DNA of 64,000 bases from Bog-473 sp963804055 (GCA_963804055.1 CAWDOU010000013.1:620001-684000); one strand, 5' to 3'; counted from the stretch's first letter, positions 17,217 through 26,305 are shown. Notes: generated by a model from the sequence alone, not told the origin. Made by a program: numbers and translations.

Positions 17217-18512
17217 TCAGAATTCGGGAGCTGACTCTACGTCAGAAACTTTTCGCGAGGGAATCACACCCAGCCCATCGGGGGGTGCCCCGGCGGTGCG
17301 GGCGCCCTCCAGGAAGTCCGCTACCGCCGACGTGGTGGCCTGGCAGCGCAGGGAGGCCAGGACGTCAAAAGCGTGCTGGGCCAGGGGCAGCTCGGCGTAC
17401 GCAACGGGGGCGCGCGAGACCGACCGCAGCCGTTCGACGAACACCCGCGCCGACTCGACCGGCACCAGCGTGTCGTTCGCCCCCTGGAGCACGAAGAACG
17501 GAGGGGCCTCGGGCCGGACGCGGTAGGTCGGCGAGGCGTCCCGGAACACGTCGGGGTGCTCCGACTCCGTCGTCTTCATCACCTGCTTCTCCAGCATCTT
17601 GAGCAGCCCCGGCCCGAAGAGGGCCGAGCCCTCGGGCGAGCTGGTCAGGTCCATGACCCCGTAGAAGGGGACCGCCGCCTGCACTGTCGTGTCGACGTCC
17701 TCGAATCCCGGCTGGAAACGCGGATCACCGGCGCTGAGGGCCAGGAGGGCGCACAGGTGCCCGCCGGCCGACCCGCCGCTGACGGCGACGAACGAGGGGT
17801 CGCCCCCGTACTCGGCGATGTGCTCCTTGACCCAGGCCACCGCCCGCTTGGCGTCGACGATGTGGTCCGGCCAGGTCGCCTTCGGGCTCAGCCGGTAGTT
17901 GATGGCCACGCAGACCCACCCGCGGGCGACCAACTCGTACATCATCGGCTTCCCCTGCTCGCGCTTCTCGCCGATCATCCAGGCTCCCCCGTGGATGTAC
18001 ACCATCACCGGTGCCTTGCCGGGCGGAGCCAGGCGGGACTGGTAGACGTCCAGGCGGTGCCGCTTGCCGCCGTCGCCCCAGTAGTCGATGTTGCAGGTCG
18101 CCTGTACCGCCCGCGACTTGAAAGGGATGGCCCGGGTCACCCGCCACCAGCTGCCCCATGTGGGCGCCGTCGGTTGGTCGGGCACGGGGAAGGCCTGGGT
18201 CCGTACCTCGCCGAGCGCGGCCGCGGTCACGGCGCCGGCCCGCCGGCCCGCAAGGCCCAGGCCGATCAGCCCGACCCAGTCCACGACGGCGACCGCCAGC
18301 CCCAGCCACCCCGCCCAGTTCGACAGCGCCCCGAACCTGATGAAGAGGACGGTCGCCACCGCCTGCCAGATGATGTTCTGGAAGGCGAGCTCCCCGGCGA
18401 TCCAGCCACAGATGAAGCTCAGGACGGTGAAGGGCTCGCGGCGGATCGGCCGGTAGGCGAGCGCGATCGCCAGGGCGCCGATCACGGTCACGGTCAAAAA
18501 GGCGTACGGCAC
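17217..18512 (-). CDS. Membrane-anchored alpha/beta hydrolase (HSL/carboxylesterase-like)
   Basis: With the GTG at 18512 the protein is 431 residues and begins directly with a membrane segment (VPYAFLTVTVIGALAIALAY); a GTG at 18554 would add 14 residues. Three or four N-terminal helices precede an esterase domain with the oxyanion HGGAW, nucleophile elbow GGSAGGHL (Ser in GxSxG), an acid in GANDTLVP and a His in QHAFD. These are hormone-sensitive-lipase family features. It likely hydrolyses an ester or lipid at the membrane. It is upstream of and on the same strand as the liv operon (54-bp gap), and divergent from a WS/DGAT gene, suggesting lipid metabolism. Confidence 0.85.
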   Translation of the reverse strand: MPYAFLTVTVIGALAIALAYRPIRREPFTVLSFICGWIAGELAFQNIIWQAVATVLFIRFGALSNWAGWLGLAVAVVDWVGLIGLGLAGRRAGAVTAAALGEVRTQAFPVPDQPTAPTWGSWWRVTRAIPFKSRAVQATCNIDYWGDGGKRHRLDVYQSRLAPPGKAPVMVYIHGGAWMIGEKREQGKPMMYELVARGWVCVAINYRLSPKATWPDHIVDAKRAVAWVKEHIAEYGGDPSFVAVSGGSAGGHLCALLALSAGDPRFQPGFEDVDTTVQAAVPFYGVMDLTSSPEGSALFGPGLLKMLEKQVMKTTESEHPDVFRDASPTYRVRPEAPPFFVLQGANDTLVPVESARVFVERLRSVSRAPVAYAELPLAQHAFDVLASLRCQATTSAVADFLEGARTAGAPPDGLGVIPSRKVSDVESAPEF

Positions 18513-18642
18513 ACCGCCATCTTCGCCCGATCGGGGCGTTCTCCGCAGGTCCACCCGGGTCGGAGGCGTCCCGTGACCCGTTTGCCCCGGCCTGGCGTAG
18601 GCGCGAGGTTATGCACGTCGCCACGATGACCAAGGAGAGTCG

Positions 18643-20154
18643 ATGACCCCCGAACGGCTGACCGGGCTCGATGCGAGTTTCCTCTACATGGAGACCCCGA
18701 CCCTGCACATGCACGTGGCCATGGCCGCCGTCTTCGACCCCTCGACGGTCCCGGGCGGGTACTCGTTCCGGCGGATCCGCCAGCTCATCAACGACCGCAT
18801 CCCCCTGGCGCCCGTCTTCCAGCGCCGCCTGGTGGAAGTGCCCATGCGGCTCGGGCACCCCGTCTGGGTCGACGACCCGGAGTTCGACATCGACAACCAC
18901 CTCCGGCGGGCGGCGCTGCCGTCCCCCGGCGGCATGCGCGAGCTGGGTGACTTCGCCGCCGACGTCATCAGCCGCCAGCTCCACCGAGACCGGCCTCTCT
19001 GGGAGATGTGGATCGTGGAAGGGCTGGAGGACGGGAAGATCGCGCTGGTCGTCAAGATGCACCACAGCACCATCGACGGCGTCTCGGGTGCCGAGCTCCT
19101 CGGGGTGCTCTTCGACCTGGAGCCCAGCCCTCCGGAGACCCATCCGCAGACGGCGCGGCCGCTCGACTCCCGGATCCCGTCGGGCCTGGAGCTGGTCTCC
19201 CAGGCGATGATCGCCGGCCTGGTGGCGCCCTTCGACCTCGGGCGCATGGCCCTCCGCACCACGCGCAGCATCTTCGACGTGCGGCGGATACGCCAGGGCC
19301 TCACGGCCAAGGCCGCGCTGCCCTTGACGGCGCCCCGGACGTCCATCAACGTCGCGGTGCACGCCCGCCGGCGCGTGGCGTTCGCCGCCGCCAGCCTGGC
19401 CGATGCCAAGGCGCTCAAGGACAAGATGGGCACCACGGTCAACGACGTCGTGCTGGCCATGTGCGCCGGCGCCCTGCGGACCTACCTGTTGGCGGGCGAC
19501 GAGCTGCCCGACATACCCCTGGTCTCGGTGGTCCCGGTCTCCGTGACACCCGATGTCGCCGAGTTGAAGGGGTCCAACAAGGTGTCGGCAATGTTCGTCC
19601 AGCTGCCCTGCCAGGTCGAGGACCCGCTCGAGCGCCTGCACCTCATTCACGAAGGGACCAAGGGTGCCAAGGAGGAGCACCAGGCGCTCGGGGCGACGAC
19701 GCTGCAGAACTGGGCCGAGCACGCCACGCCGAACGTGTTCGCGGCGGCGGCGCGGCTCTACACCGGGATGAAGCTCGCTGACCGCCACCGGCCCGTCGCC
19801 AACCTCGTGATCTCCAACGTGCCGGGGCCGGACTTCCCCCTCTATCTGGGGGGGAGCAGGATGCTCGGGATGTTCCCCCTCGGCCCGGTCATGGACGGGA
19901 TGGGCCTGAACATCACGATCATGAGCAACATGGGCGTCCTGTACTGGGGCCTGGCTTCCGACGCCCGCGCCGTCCCGCGCCTGTGGGACGTCGCCGCCGC
20001 CGTCCCGCACGCCCTCACGGAATTGATGGAGGCGGCGGGCCTCGAACCGCAGCCCTTCGACGTCCCGATCCACCTCGGCCCCGGCATGCCGCCGACGGCC
20101 CGCTGGGTTCGCACGGCGGCATCGGTCGAGGAGACCGGTAGCGTACGTGCATGA
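18643..20154 (+). CDS. Wax ester synthase/diacylglycerol acyltransferase (WS/DGAT)
   Basis: A 503-residue protein with the WS/DGAT active-site HHSTIDG (140-146, HHxxxDG) and the C-terminal NVPGPDFPLYLGG motif. The N-terminus LTGLDASFLYMETPTLHMHV is typical of the family. It transfers an acyl group from acyl-CoA to diacylglycerol or a fatty alcohol to make storage lipid at the membrane surface. AAGGAGAG lies 6 bp before the ATG. Its stop overlaps the next gene (ATGA), heading a run that continues into tsaC and tsaD. Confidence 0.93.
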   Translation: MTPERLTGLDASFLYMETPTLHMHVAMAAVFDPSTVPGGYSFRRIRQLINDRIPLAPVFQRRLVEVPMRLGHPVWVDDPEFDIDNHLRRAALPSPGGMRELGDFAADVISRQLHRDRPLWEMWIVEGLEDGKIALVVKMHHSTIDGVSGAELLGVLFDLEPSPPETHPQTARPLDSRIPSGLELVSQAMIAGLVAPFDLGRMALRTTRSIFDVRRIRQGLTAKAALPLTAPRTSINVAVHARRRVAFAAASLADAKALKDKMGTTVNDVVLAMCAGALRTYLLAGDELPDIPLVSVVPVSVTPDVAELKGSNKVSAMFVQLPCQVEDPLERLHLIHEGTKGAKEEHQALGATTLQNWAEHATPNVFAAAARLYTGMKLADRHRPVANLVISNVPGPDFPLYLGGSRMLGMFPLGPVMDGMGLNITIMSNMGVLYWGLASDARAVPRLWDVAAAVPHALTELMEAAGLEPQPFDVPIHLGPGMPPTARWVRTAASVEETGSVRA

Positions 20155-20609
20155 CGGTTCGCGAGCTTGGCCACCTGGTGCTGTACGTGCGCGACCTCGG
20201 GCGTTCCGTGGACTTCTACCGCGACGTGCTTGGGTGGCGCCAGGTTCTTCCCGCTCCAGATGAGACGCCCGTGGGCGCCGCCGGTTTCTCCTCGGGCCGC
20301 ACCCATCACGAGCTGCTCCTCATTGAGGTGGGTGCCGACGCCACGCCGATCCCGTCCGGGCGGCGTGTCGGCATGTACCACTTCGGACTGAACGTCGGAG
20401 AGACGGACGACGATCTGCGTGCGGCGCTGGCCGCGGTACAGGCCGCCGGCGCCACCGTGGTCGGCTCGGCTGACCACACCGTGACACACAGCATCTACAT
20501 CCTCGACCCCGATGGCAACGAGATCGAGCTCTATGTCGACGTGCCGGGCGTGGACTGGCAGTCGAACCCGACGCTCGTCGGCGCCGCCATCCGTCCCCTC
20601 CGGCTCTGA
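20151..20609 (+). CDS. VOC-superfamily (glyoxalase-like) protein
   Basis: A 152-residue protein with a single beta-alpha-beta-beta-beta pair: VRELGHLVLYVRDLGRSVDFYRDVLGW at the start and YILDPDGNEIELYVD at the end. These are the N- and C-terminal halves of a vicinal-oxygen-chelate module. Likely metal ligands are H8 and the Glu in EIELY. Members include glyoxalases, dioxygenases and resistance proteins; no specific reaction can be assigned. The ATG overlaps the WS/DGAT stop by 4 bp. Confidence 0.85.
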   Translation: MTVRELGHLVLYVRDLGRSVDFYRDVLGWRQVLPAPDETPVGAAGFSSGRTHHELLLIEVGADATPIPSGRRVGMYHFGLNVGETDDDLRAALAAVQAAGATVVGSADHTVTHSIYILDPDGNEIELYVDVPGVDWQSNPTLVGAAIRPLRL

Positions 20610-20637
20610 CCGGTCCCAGCGCGGCAGGGAACGACAG

Positions 20638-21270
20638 GTGACCCAAGACGTGCGCGTCGTGCGCGCCGACGGCCACGGTGCGCGCCAGGCCGCCGAATGG
20701 CTGTGCGCGGGCGGGGTCGCCGTCGTCCCGACCGACACCGTCTACGGGCTGGCGGCGCGTCCGGACCAGGCGGAAGCCGTCCACGCCATCTATCGCATGA
20801 AGGGACGGCCCGAGGGCATGCACCTCCCCGTGCTGGCTGCTTCGGTGGATCAGGTGCGTGCGTTGGGCGTGGCCTTCACCGCGCCCGCGGCCGCGCTCGC
20901 CCGATGCTGGTGGCCGGGACCGTTGACCCTGGCCTTCGGATTCGAGTCGGACGAGGGCCGCCCTGCCTGGCTGGAAGGCCGCGCCGAGGTGGCCGTGCGC
21001 ATTCCCGATCACGACTTCGTACGCGCGCTCCTCCAGCTGACCGGGGTCCTCGTGGTCACCAGCGCCAACCGCCACGGCGCCCCGACGCCGCGGAGTGCAC
21101 GCGATGTCGTCGCCGGCCTCGCACCCTCGGTCTCTTTCGTCGTCGATGGCGGAGAGCTGCGGGAGGTCCCCTCCACGCTGGTCAACGTCAGTGGGCCGGA
21201 ACCGACCGTCGAGCGCGAGGGCGCCATTGCCCGTGCTGCCATCGTCGGCGCGCTGGAGGAGTCCCGGTGA
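20638..21270 (+). CDS. tsaC: Threonylcarbamoyl-AMP synthase (Sua5/YrdC/YciO family)
   Basis: The start is GTG 20638, preceded by AGGGA; upstream in-frame codons belong to the previous gene's shadow. The 210-residue protein has the YrdC core: VVPTDTVYGLAARP, YRMKGRPEGMHLPVL (KxR-type ATP/phosphate-binding region), WWPGPLTL, VAVRIPDH, VTSANRHG and STLVNVSG. It makes threonylcarbamoyl-AMP from Thr, bicarbonate and ATP, the first step of t6A modification at position 37 of ANN-decoding tRNAs. It is coupled by GTGA to tsaD, which uses its product. Confidence 0.93.
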   Translation: MTQDVRVVRADGHGARQAAEWLCAGGVAVVPTDTVYGLAARPDQAEAVHAIYRMKGRPEGMHLPVLAASVDQVRALGVAFTAPAAALARCWWPGPLTLAFGFESDEGRPAWLEGRAEVAVRIPDHDFVRALLQLTGVLVVTSANRHGAPTPRSARDVVAGLAPSVSFVVDGGELREVPSTLVNVSGPEPTVEREGAIARAAIVGALEESR

Positions 21271-22265
21271 GCCGAGCCCTCCTGGCCATCGAGACCTCGT
21301 GCGACGAAACGGCCGCGGCCGTGGTGGACGACACGCTGTCGGTGCGCTCGTCAGTGATCGCCAGCCAGATCGACCTGCACGCTGCCTTCGGCGGGGTCGT
21401 ACCGGAGCTCGCCAGCCGCGCCCACCTCGAAACGGTGACGCCCATTGTCGAGCGGGCGCTCGAAGAAGCCGGCGTATCGGGGCATGACCTGTCCGGGGTC
21501 GCCGTGACGTCCGGGCCGGGCCTTGTCGGCGCCCTGCTGGTCGGCATCGCCACCGCAAAGGCGCTCGCACTCGGCTGGGGCATCCCGGTCGTGGGCGTGA
21601 ACCACCTGGAGGGCCACCTCGCCAGCGTCTACCTGGCCGACCCCGAGGTGCCGTTCCCCCAGATCGCACTCCTGGTGTCGGGCGGCCATTGCATGCTCAC
21701 CCGCTGCACCGGACCGGGGCGATACGAGCTCCTCGGCGAGACCGTCGACGACTCCATCGGCGAGGCCTACGACAAGGTCGCCCGCTTCCTGGGTCTGGGC
21801 TACCCCGGTGGGCCCGTGCTCGACCGGCTCGCCGCCGACGGCCAGGACGTGCTCGGCTTCCCCCGCCCCATGCTGGCCGACGGGTATGCCTTCTCCTTCT
21901 CGGGGCTCAAGACCGCAGTCGTCAACCACGTGCGGGCCGACCCGGGCTTCTCGGAGGCCGAGGTGGCGGCCTCCTTCGTGGCGGCCTGCATGGACGTCCT
22001 CATCGCCAAGCTCCGCCGGGCGCTGGAGGAGTTCGGCGACCCGGCCGTGGCCATCGTCGGCGGGGTGGCGGCCAGCCCGATCCTGCGCGACCGGGCCCGG
22101 GTGCTGGCCGACGAATTCGGCGCACGACTGCTGATCCCTCCCCATGTGATGGCGACCGACAATGCGGCCATGATCGGCGTCGCCGGCTGGCACGCGCTGC
22201 TGGCCTCCGGCGCCAGCGAAGCATCCTTCGGGCCTGAGCCCGACCTGCGGCTCCGCTTCGTTTAG
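21267..22265 (+). CDS. tsaD: tRNA N6-adenosine threonylcarbamoyltransferase
   Basis: A 332-residue protein starting at GTG 21267 with GGAGGA upstream. It has IETSCDETAAAVV at the N-terminus, the metal-binding NHLEGHLASVYL (two His), LLVSGGHC, GEAYDKVARFLGLGYPGG, FSFSGLKTAV, GGVAASPILR and MATDNAAMIG, all conserved in TsaD/Kae1. It transfers the threonylcarbamoyl group to A37 of tRNA together with TsaB and TsaE (not seen here). Its stop overlaps the stop of the convergent small membrane gene. Confidence 0.95.
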   Translation: MSRALLAIETSCDETAAAVVDDTLSVRSSVIASQIDLHAAFGGVVPELASRAHLETVTPIVERALEEAGVSGHDLSGVAVTSGPGLVGALLVGIATAKALALGWGIPVVGVNHLEGHLASVYLADPEVPFPQIALLVSGGHCMLTRCTGPGRYELLGETVDDSIGEAYDKVARFLGLGYPGGPVLDRLAADGQDVLGFPRPMLADGYAFSFSGLKTAVVNHVRADPGFSEAEVAASFVAACMDVLIAKLRRALEEFGDPAVAIVGGVAASPILRDRARVLADEFGARLLIPPHVMATDNAAMIGVAGWHALLASGASEASFGPEPDLRLRFV

Positions 22266-22555
22266 GTCGTCGCCTGCCGGCGGGAGCGGCGGCGGCGTGC
22301 CCGCCGACTGAACAGGTGCGAGGACAGGTCGAGCAGCACGCCCAGCGCCACGATGAACCAGCCGAACGAGTCCACCCCTTTCCCCGGCGCATAGACGAGG
22401 ACGTAGAAGAGGGTGGTGTACGGCAGCAGCAGGAAGCCGATGACGCCTTCCCAGCCCGAGCGAAGGGCGATGGTCAGGCGGTCCGAGAAGATCCAGAGCA
22501 GGAAGATGACGAAGCGCGGCGATATCGCGGCGAGGAGTGCCAGGAGGCAGCCCAT
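22262..22555 (-). CDS. Small conserved membrane protein
   Basis: A 97-residue protein (ATG 22555) with about three hydrophobic helices: ISPRFVIFLLWIF, GVIGFLLLPYTTLFYVLVY and FGWFIVALGVLLDLSSHLF. It ends in an Arg-rich cytoplasmic tail (RRARRRRSRR). The layout matches a widespread actinobacterial small membrane protein family without known function. It follows the 39-codon frame by 1 bp and fhs by 140 bp on the same strand, so co-transcription with fhs is likely. Confidence 0.8.
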   Translation of the reverse strand: MGCLLALLAAISPRFVIFLLWIFSDRLTIALRSGWEGVIGFLLLPYTTLFYVLVYAPGKGVDSFGWFIVALGVLLDLSSHLFSRRARRRRSRRQATT

Positions 22556-22556
22556 C

Positions 22557-22676
22557 TCAGAGGGAAAGCCCGCCCGTTGCCGCGTCGGTCGACCCGGTGT
22601 CCTTGAAGGCCGCAATGGTGCGCTCGGCGATACGCATCGGGTGGATCTCCTCGGCGAGGGCGAAGTCGATGGCCAC
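22557..22676 (-). CDS. Probable small protein (39 codons) between fhs and the membrane protein
   Basis: Reading GTG 22676 to TGA 22557 gives VAIDFALAEEIHPMRIAERT and 19 more residues. CAGGAG lies about 8 bp before the GTG, and third codon positions are about 87 percent G or C, as in real genes here. It fills the gap exactly: 19 bp after the fhs stop and 1 bp before the next ATG. The sequence is amphipathic with no membrane segment. I do not recognise a family. It could be a small regulatory protein or a coupling element. Confidence 0.45.
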   Translation of the reverse strand: MAIDFALAEEIHPMRIAERTIAAFKDTGSTDAATGGLSL

Positions 22677-22695
22677 GGACGCGCTCCTGGGTCGC

Positions 22696-24393
22696 CTAGT
22701 AGAGGCCGACCACGTCGCCGTTGTCGTCGATGTCGATCCGCTCGGCCGCCGGACTGCTGGACAGCCCGGGCATGGTGCGCATGTCGCCGCTGATCAGGTA
22801 GACGAATCCGGCACCGACGTTGGCCCTGGCTTCGCGAACGGGGAGGCGCCAGCCCCGAGGCGCACCTCGCCGCGTGGGATCCGAGGAGATGGAGAGGTGG
22901 GTCTTGGCGATGCAGACCGGGAAGGAACCGAAACCGGCCCGCTCGTACACGTCGAGCTGGGCCGCCGCCGCGGGGAGGTAGTCGACCCCGTCGGCCCCGT
23001 AGACCTCGGTGGCCACCTTCTCGATCTTCTCGCGGAGAGATGCCTCGTCGCCATAGAGCATGTGGAATTCCCCGGGTTCCGCAGTGGCGTCCACGACCGC
23101 CTCGGCCAGCTCGACGGCACCCTTCCCGCCGTTCTCGAAGTGCGTGCACACGGCGGCCCGCGCGCCGACCGATGCGGCGATCTCACGGATGGCGGTGTGC
23201 TCGGAGGGGAAGTCGCCCGCCATGGCGTTGACGGCGACCACCGGGGTGACGCCGTGGCGGCGCACGATGGCCAGGTGGGCCAGGAGGTTGGCCGCGCCCA
23301 GCTGCACCTCTTCGGGGTTCTCCTCCAGCATGGCGGGGGGCAGCGGACGACCGGCCACGACGCGATGGCGACCCGAATGGAGCTTCATCGCCCTGACCGT
23401 GGTGACCACGACGGCGGCGTCGGGAACGAGACCGGAGGTCCGGCACTTGATGTTGAAGAACCGCTCCGCTCCCATATCGGCCCCGAAGCCCGCCTCGGTG
23501 ACCAGGAACTCGCCGGCGTGGATCCCGATCAGGTCGGCCACCACCGACGAGTTGCCGTGGGCGATGTTGCCGAAAGGGCCGGCGTGGACCAGTGCCGGGG
23601 TGTTCTCGAGGGTCTGCAGCAGGTTGGGCTTGATGGCGTCGCGCATGATCACCGTCATGGCTCCGGCCGCCTTGATCTGTTCCGCCGTCACCGGCTCGCC
23701 GTCGGAGGTATAACCCACCACAATGCGTCCCATGCGCTGGCGCATGTCGCGCAGCGAGGTCGAGAGCGCCAGCACAGCCATCACCTCGGACGCGGCGGTG
23801 ATGTCGAATCCCGTCTGTCGCGGCGTGCCGTCCTGCTTCGCCCCGAGCCCGCTGACGATGTGCCGGAGGGAGCGGTCGTTGACGTCGAGCACGCGCCGCC
23901 ATGTCACATCGTGGGGGTCGAGCCCGTGCGCGTTGCCGTGATAGATGTGGTTGTCCACCATGGCCCCCAGGAGATTGTTGGCCGCCGTCACCGCGTGCAC
24001 GTCCCCGGTCAGGTGCAGGTTGAGGCTCTCGAAGGGCACCACCTGGCTGTAGCCGCCGCCTGCCGCCCCGCCCTTGATCCCGAAGGTCGGGCCCATGGAG
24101 GGCTGCCGGATGGCGATGGTGGCCCGTCGCCCGATGCAGGCCAGGGCCTGCCCGAGCCCGACCGTCGTGGTCGTCTTGCCCTCCCCCAGCGGCGTCGGGG
24201 TCACGGCCGTCACGACGACGTAGCGAGCACGCGGCCGGTCGGCCAGCGCCTCCACCGCGTCCAGGCTGATCTTTGCGACGTCGTTGCCGTACGGCTCCAG
24301 GAGCCCGGGGTCGATTCCCATCTGCGTGGCGATCTCGGCCATGGGACGCAGCGTGGCCCGCCGGGCGATTTCGATGGCCGGAGGGAGTGGCAC
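22696..24393 (-). CDS. fhs: Formate-tetrahydrofolate ligase
   Basis: A 565-residue protein with the ATP-binding loop TPLGEGKTTTTVGL (about 67-80), RQPSMGPTFGIKGGAAGGGYSQ split across the conserved FTHFS region, HLTGDVHAVTAANN, and PCKTSG-like FNIKCRTSG. It ligates formate to tetrahydrofolate using ATP, feeding one-carbon units to purine, fMet and serine synthesis. Length matches the family (about 556). A GTG start is used with no obvious ribosome site. It appears to lead a three-gene minus-strand unit. Confidence 0.95.
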   Translation of the reverse strand: MPLPPAIEIARRATLRPMAEIATQMGIDPGLLEPYGNDVAKISLDAVEALADRPRARYVVVTAVTPTPLGEGKTTTTVGLGQALACIGRRATIAIRQPSMGPTFGIKGGAAGGGYSQVVPFESLNLHLTGDVHAVTAANNLLGAMVDNHIYHGNAHGLDPHDVTWRRVLDVNDRSLRHIVSGLGAKQDGTPRQTGFDITAASEVMAVLALSTSLRDMRQRMGRIVVGYTSDGEPVTAEQIKAAGAMTVIMRDAIKPNLLQTLENTPALVHAGPFGNIAHGNSSVVADLIGIHAGEFLVTEAGFGADMGAERFFNIKCRTSGLVPDAAVVVTTVRAMKLHSGRHRVVAGRPLPPAMLEENPEEVQLGAANLLAHLAIVRRHGVTPVVAVNAMAGDFPSEHTAIREIAASVGARAAVCTHFENGGKGAVELAEAVVDATAEPGEFHMLYGDEASLREKIEKVATEVYGADGVDYLPAAAAQLDVYERAGFGSFPVCIAKTHLSISSDPTRRGAPRGWRLPVREARANVGAGFVYLISGDMRTMPGLSSSPAAERIDIDDNGDVVGLY

Positions 24394-24537
24394 CGGGAGC
24401 GATCATGCCAGACGGACGCGAAGGCTCGCCGCCTGGAAGTTCCACGGGCCGTGCCGCTGCGGCCTACCCTCGGGGGTGAACGCTCCGGGCGACCGCGGCG
24501 TGGCGCCCTCTGAAGGGCGCCGGAAAGGAGCGATGCC

Positions 24538-25047
24538 ATGTCGAAGTCCGATGGCGTCTTCATCTACATCGGGACCTATGCCAGCGAAGTCGACGCCCGC
24601 GCCGACTACAACGTGGTGAAGGACCTCCATGCCGTCGGTGCCGTGGGCACTTACGACGCCGCCGTCATCACCAAGGACGACAAGGGGAAGATCCACGTCA
24701 ACAAAGATGAGACGACCACCCGGCACGGCGCGTGGGGCGGTGCCGCCGCCGGCGCGCTCGTCGGCATTCTGTTCCCGCCCTCCATCATCGGATCAGCCAT
24801 CGTGGGCGCCGCCGTCGGCGGTGTGAGCGGGCACCTGTGGAAGGGAATGTCCCGCACCGATGTCAAGGAGTTCGGTGAGGCCATCGACTCCGGCGAGGCG
24901 GCCCTGGTGATCGTGGGCGAAACGACGATTGAGGACGCGATCGAGAAGGCGGCGCTGAAGGCCCAGAAGAAGGTGGCAAAGGAGCTCCAGGTCGACAAGA
25001 AGGACGTCGACAAGGCGGTACAGGAAGCCGCGCAGTCGATCTCCTGA
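24538..25047 (+). CDS. DUF1269-like membrane protein
   Basis: A 169-residue protein with AAAGGAG before its ATG. The N-terminal half is soluble (YIGTYASEVDARADYNVVKDL...YDAAVITKDDKGKI). It is followed by a Gly-rich hydrophobic hairpin (WGGAAAGALVGILFPPSIIG...VGAAVGGVSGHLW) and a Lys-rich C-terminal helix. This matches the DUF1269/general stress-type membrane protein pattern with a glycine-zipper segment. Function is unknown; such proteins are often stress-induced. It is divergent from fhs. Confidence 0.75.
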   Translation: MSKSDGVFIYIGTYASEVDARADYNVVKDLHAVGAVGTYDAAVITKDDKGKIHVNKDETTTRHGAWGGAAAGALVGILFPPSIIGSAIVGAAVGGVSGHLWKGMSRTDVKEFGEAIDSGEAALVIVGETTIEDAIEKAALKAQKKVAKELQVDKKDVDKAVQEAAQSIS

Positions 25048-25078
25048 ACCACCGTCCGCTCACGCCGGTCCGCCCACC

Positions 25079-26305
25079 ATGATCGCCACTCACGTCGTGC
25101 TCCTGGTCCTCGGCCTCGTCATCGGGCTGGCCGTCCTGGGCTCGGCGCTCAAGACCGTCGTCCTGCCCCGCCAGGGCTTCCCGCGGCTGTCGCAGTTCGT
25201 CTTCGCACTGGTGCACCGGCTCCTGGTCCATCCACGGCGCCACGATCGCCTGGCCCGGTCGTTGCGCAGCCTGTACGCGCCGGTCGCCCTCGTCAGCCTC
25301 CCCCTGGCCTGGATGATCCTGATGATGCTCGCCTTCATCGGCGTCTACTGGGGCTCACGCGACCTCAGCTGGTCGCGCGCGTTCGAGATCAGCGTGTCGT
25401 CGATCACCACCATGGGGTTCGCCGAGCCCAAAGGCACCGGAAAGATCTGGTTCGCCTTCGTGGAGGCGACGATCGGATTGGGACTCGTCGCCCTCCTCAT
25501 CAGCTATCTGCCGACCATCTATTCCGCCTACAACGACCGCGAGAAGGGCACCAACCGCCTGCGCCCGATCGCCGGTTCGCCTCCCAGCGCACTCGAGTTC
25601 CTGCAGAGCCTGCAACGCCTCGGCAGCCTGGAGAGCCCGGACCTCTGGAGGAATGCGGCCGACTGGATGCTCGACCTCGAGCAGACGCACACCGCGTTCC
25701 CCATCCTCAGCTACTTCCCCGAGTCCGACGCCGAGCAGTCGTGGGTAGCCACGGTGGGGACATTGCTCGACGCCTCCGCTCTCGTCTTCTCCGTCTCCGA
25801 CCTCGACGTGGGCGAGGTCTTCGCGGACGCCCAGCAAGGTCCGCTGACCGTCCTGGTCTACGGGCTGCCGCTGATCGTCCGGATCGCCGCCGCCGTGAGC
25901 ATCCCGCTGCCCCCGCCGACCCGGCTCCCCGACCTCATGACGCGTTCGAGCCAGCCCGCGCCCGCGATCGACATCAGCCGGGACGAGTACGACGCCGCCA
26001 TGGCAGCCCTCTCGGGAATCCTCGTCGTCGAGTCCGGCCAAGAGGAGCGGGCCTGGCGCCGGTTCGCCTGGATCCGTTCCGCCTACGAGCCCGCTCTGCG
26101 GGCCCTGGCCGGGGTCACCCTGGCCTCCCCCGCTGCGTGGACGACCGACCGCCCGGCCGCGGTGGGCCGGCCCCGCTTCCTGCGGCACCGTGCCGTGCCG
26201 CGTCGACTGGTCGCACCGGCCTCCGCTCCCGGTGGCCAGCGCGACTCCTACAGGTGGCTGAAGCCGCCCGACTCCTCTTTGGTCATCGACACCGTCACCG
26301 GGTGA
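25079..26305 (+). CDS. Membrane protein with a potassium-channel-like pore module
   Basis: A 408-residue protein with an N-terminal helix, a second helix around residues 70-92 (VALVSLPLAWMILMMLAFIGVYW), a re-entrant segment SVSSITTMGFAEPKG and a further helix (FVEATIGLGLVALLISYLPTIY). The segment between helices resembles a K+ channel P-loop, but the filter reads TTMGF instead of TVGYG, so selectivity is doubtful. A large cytoplasmic C-terminal region follows. It probably senses or conducts something at the membrane. The end overlaps the convergent gadB by 58 bp. Confidence 0.6.
   Translation: MIATHVVLLVLGLVIGLAVLGSALKTVVLPRQGFPRLSQFVFALVHRLLVHPRRHDRLARSLRSLYAPVALVSLPLAWMILMMLAFIGVYWGSRDLSWSRAFEISVSSITTMGFAEPKGTGKIWFAFVEATIGLGLVALLISYLPTIYSAYNDREKGTNRLRPIAGSPPSALEFLQSLQRLGSLESPDLWRNAADWMLDLEQTHTAFPILSYFPESDAEQSWVATVGTLLDASALVFSVSDLDVGEVFADAQQGPLTVLVYGLPLIVRIAAAVSIPLPPPTRLPDLMTRSSQPAPAIDISRDEYDAAMAALSGILVVESGQEERAWRRFAWIRSAYEPALRALAGVTLASPAAWTTDRPAAVGRPRFLRHRAVPRRLVAPASAPGGQRDSYRWLKPPDSSLVIDTVTG

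Noticed and set aside
13554..17234. A 1226-codon open frame on the plus strand across the liv operon
   Set aside because: Product is His/Gln/Asp/Arg/Glu-rich with no domain pattern and lies antisense to the well-supported livG, permease and binding-protein genes; a GC-bias shadow.
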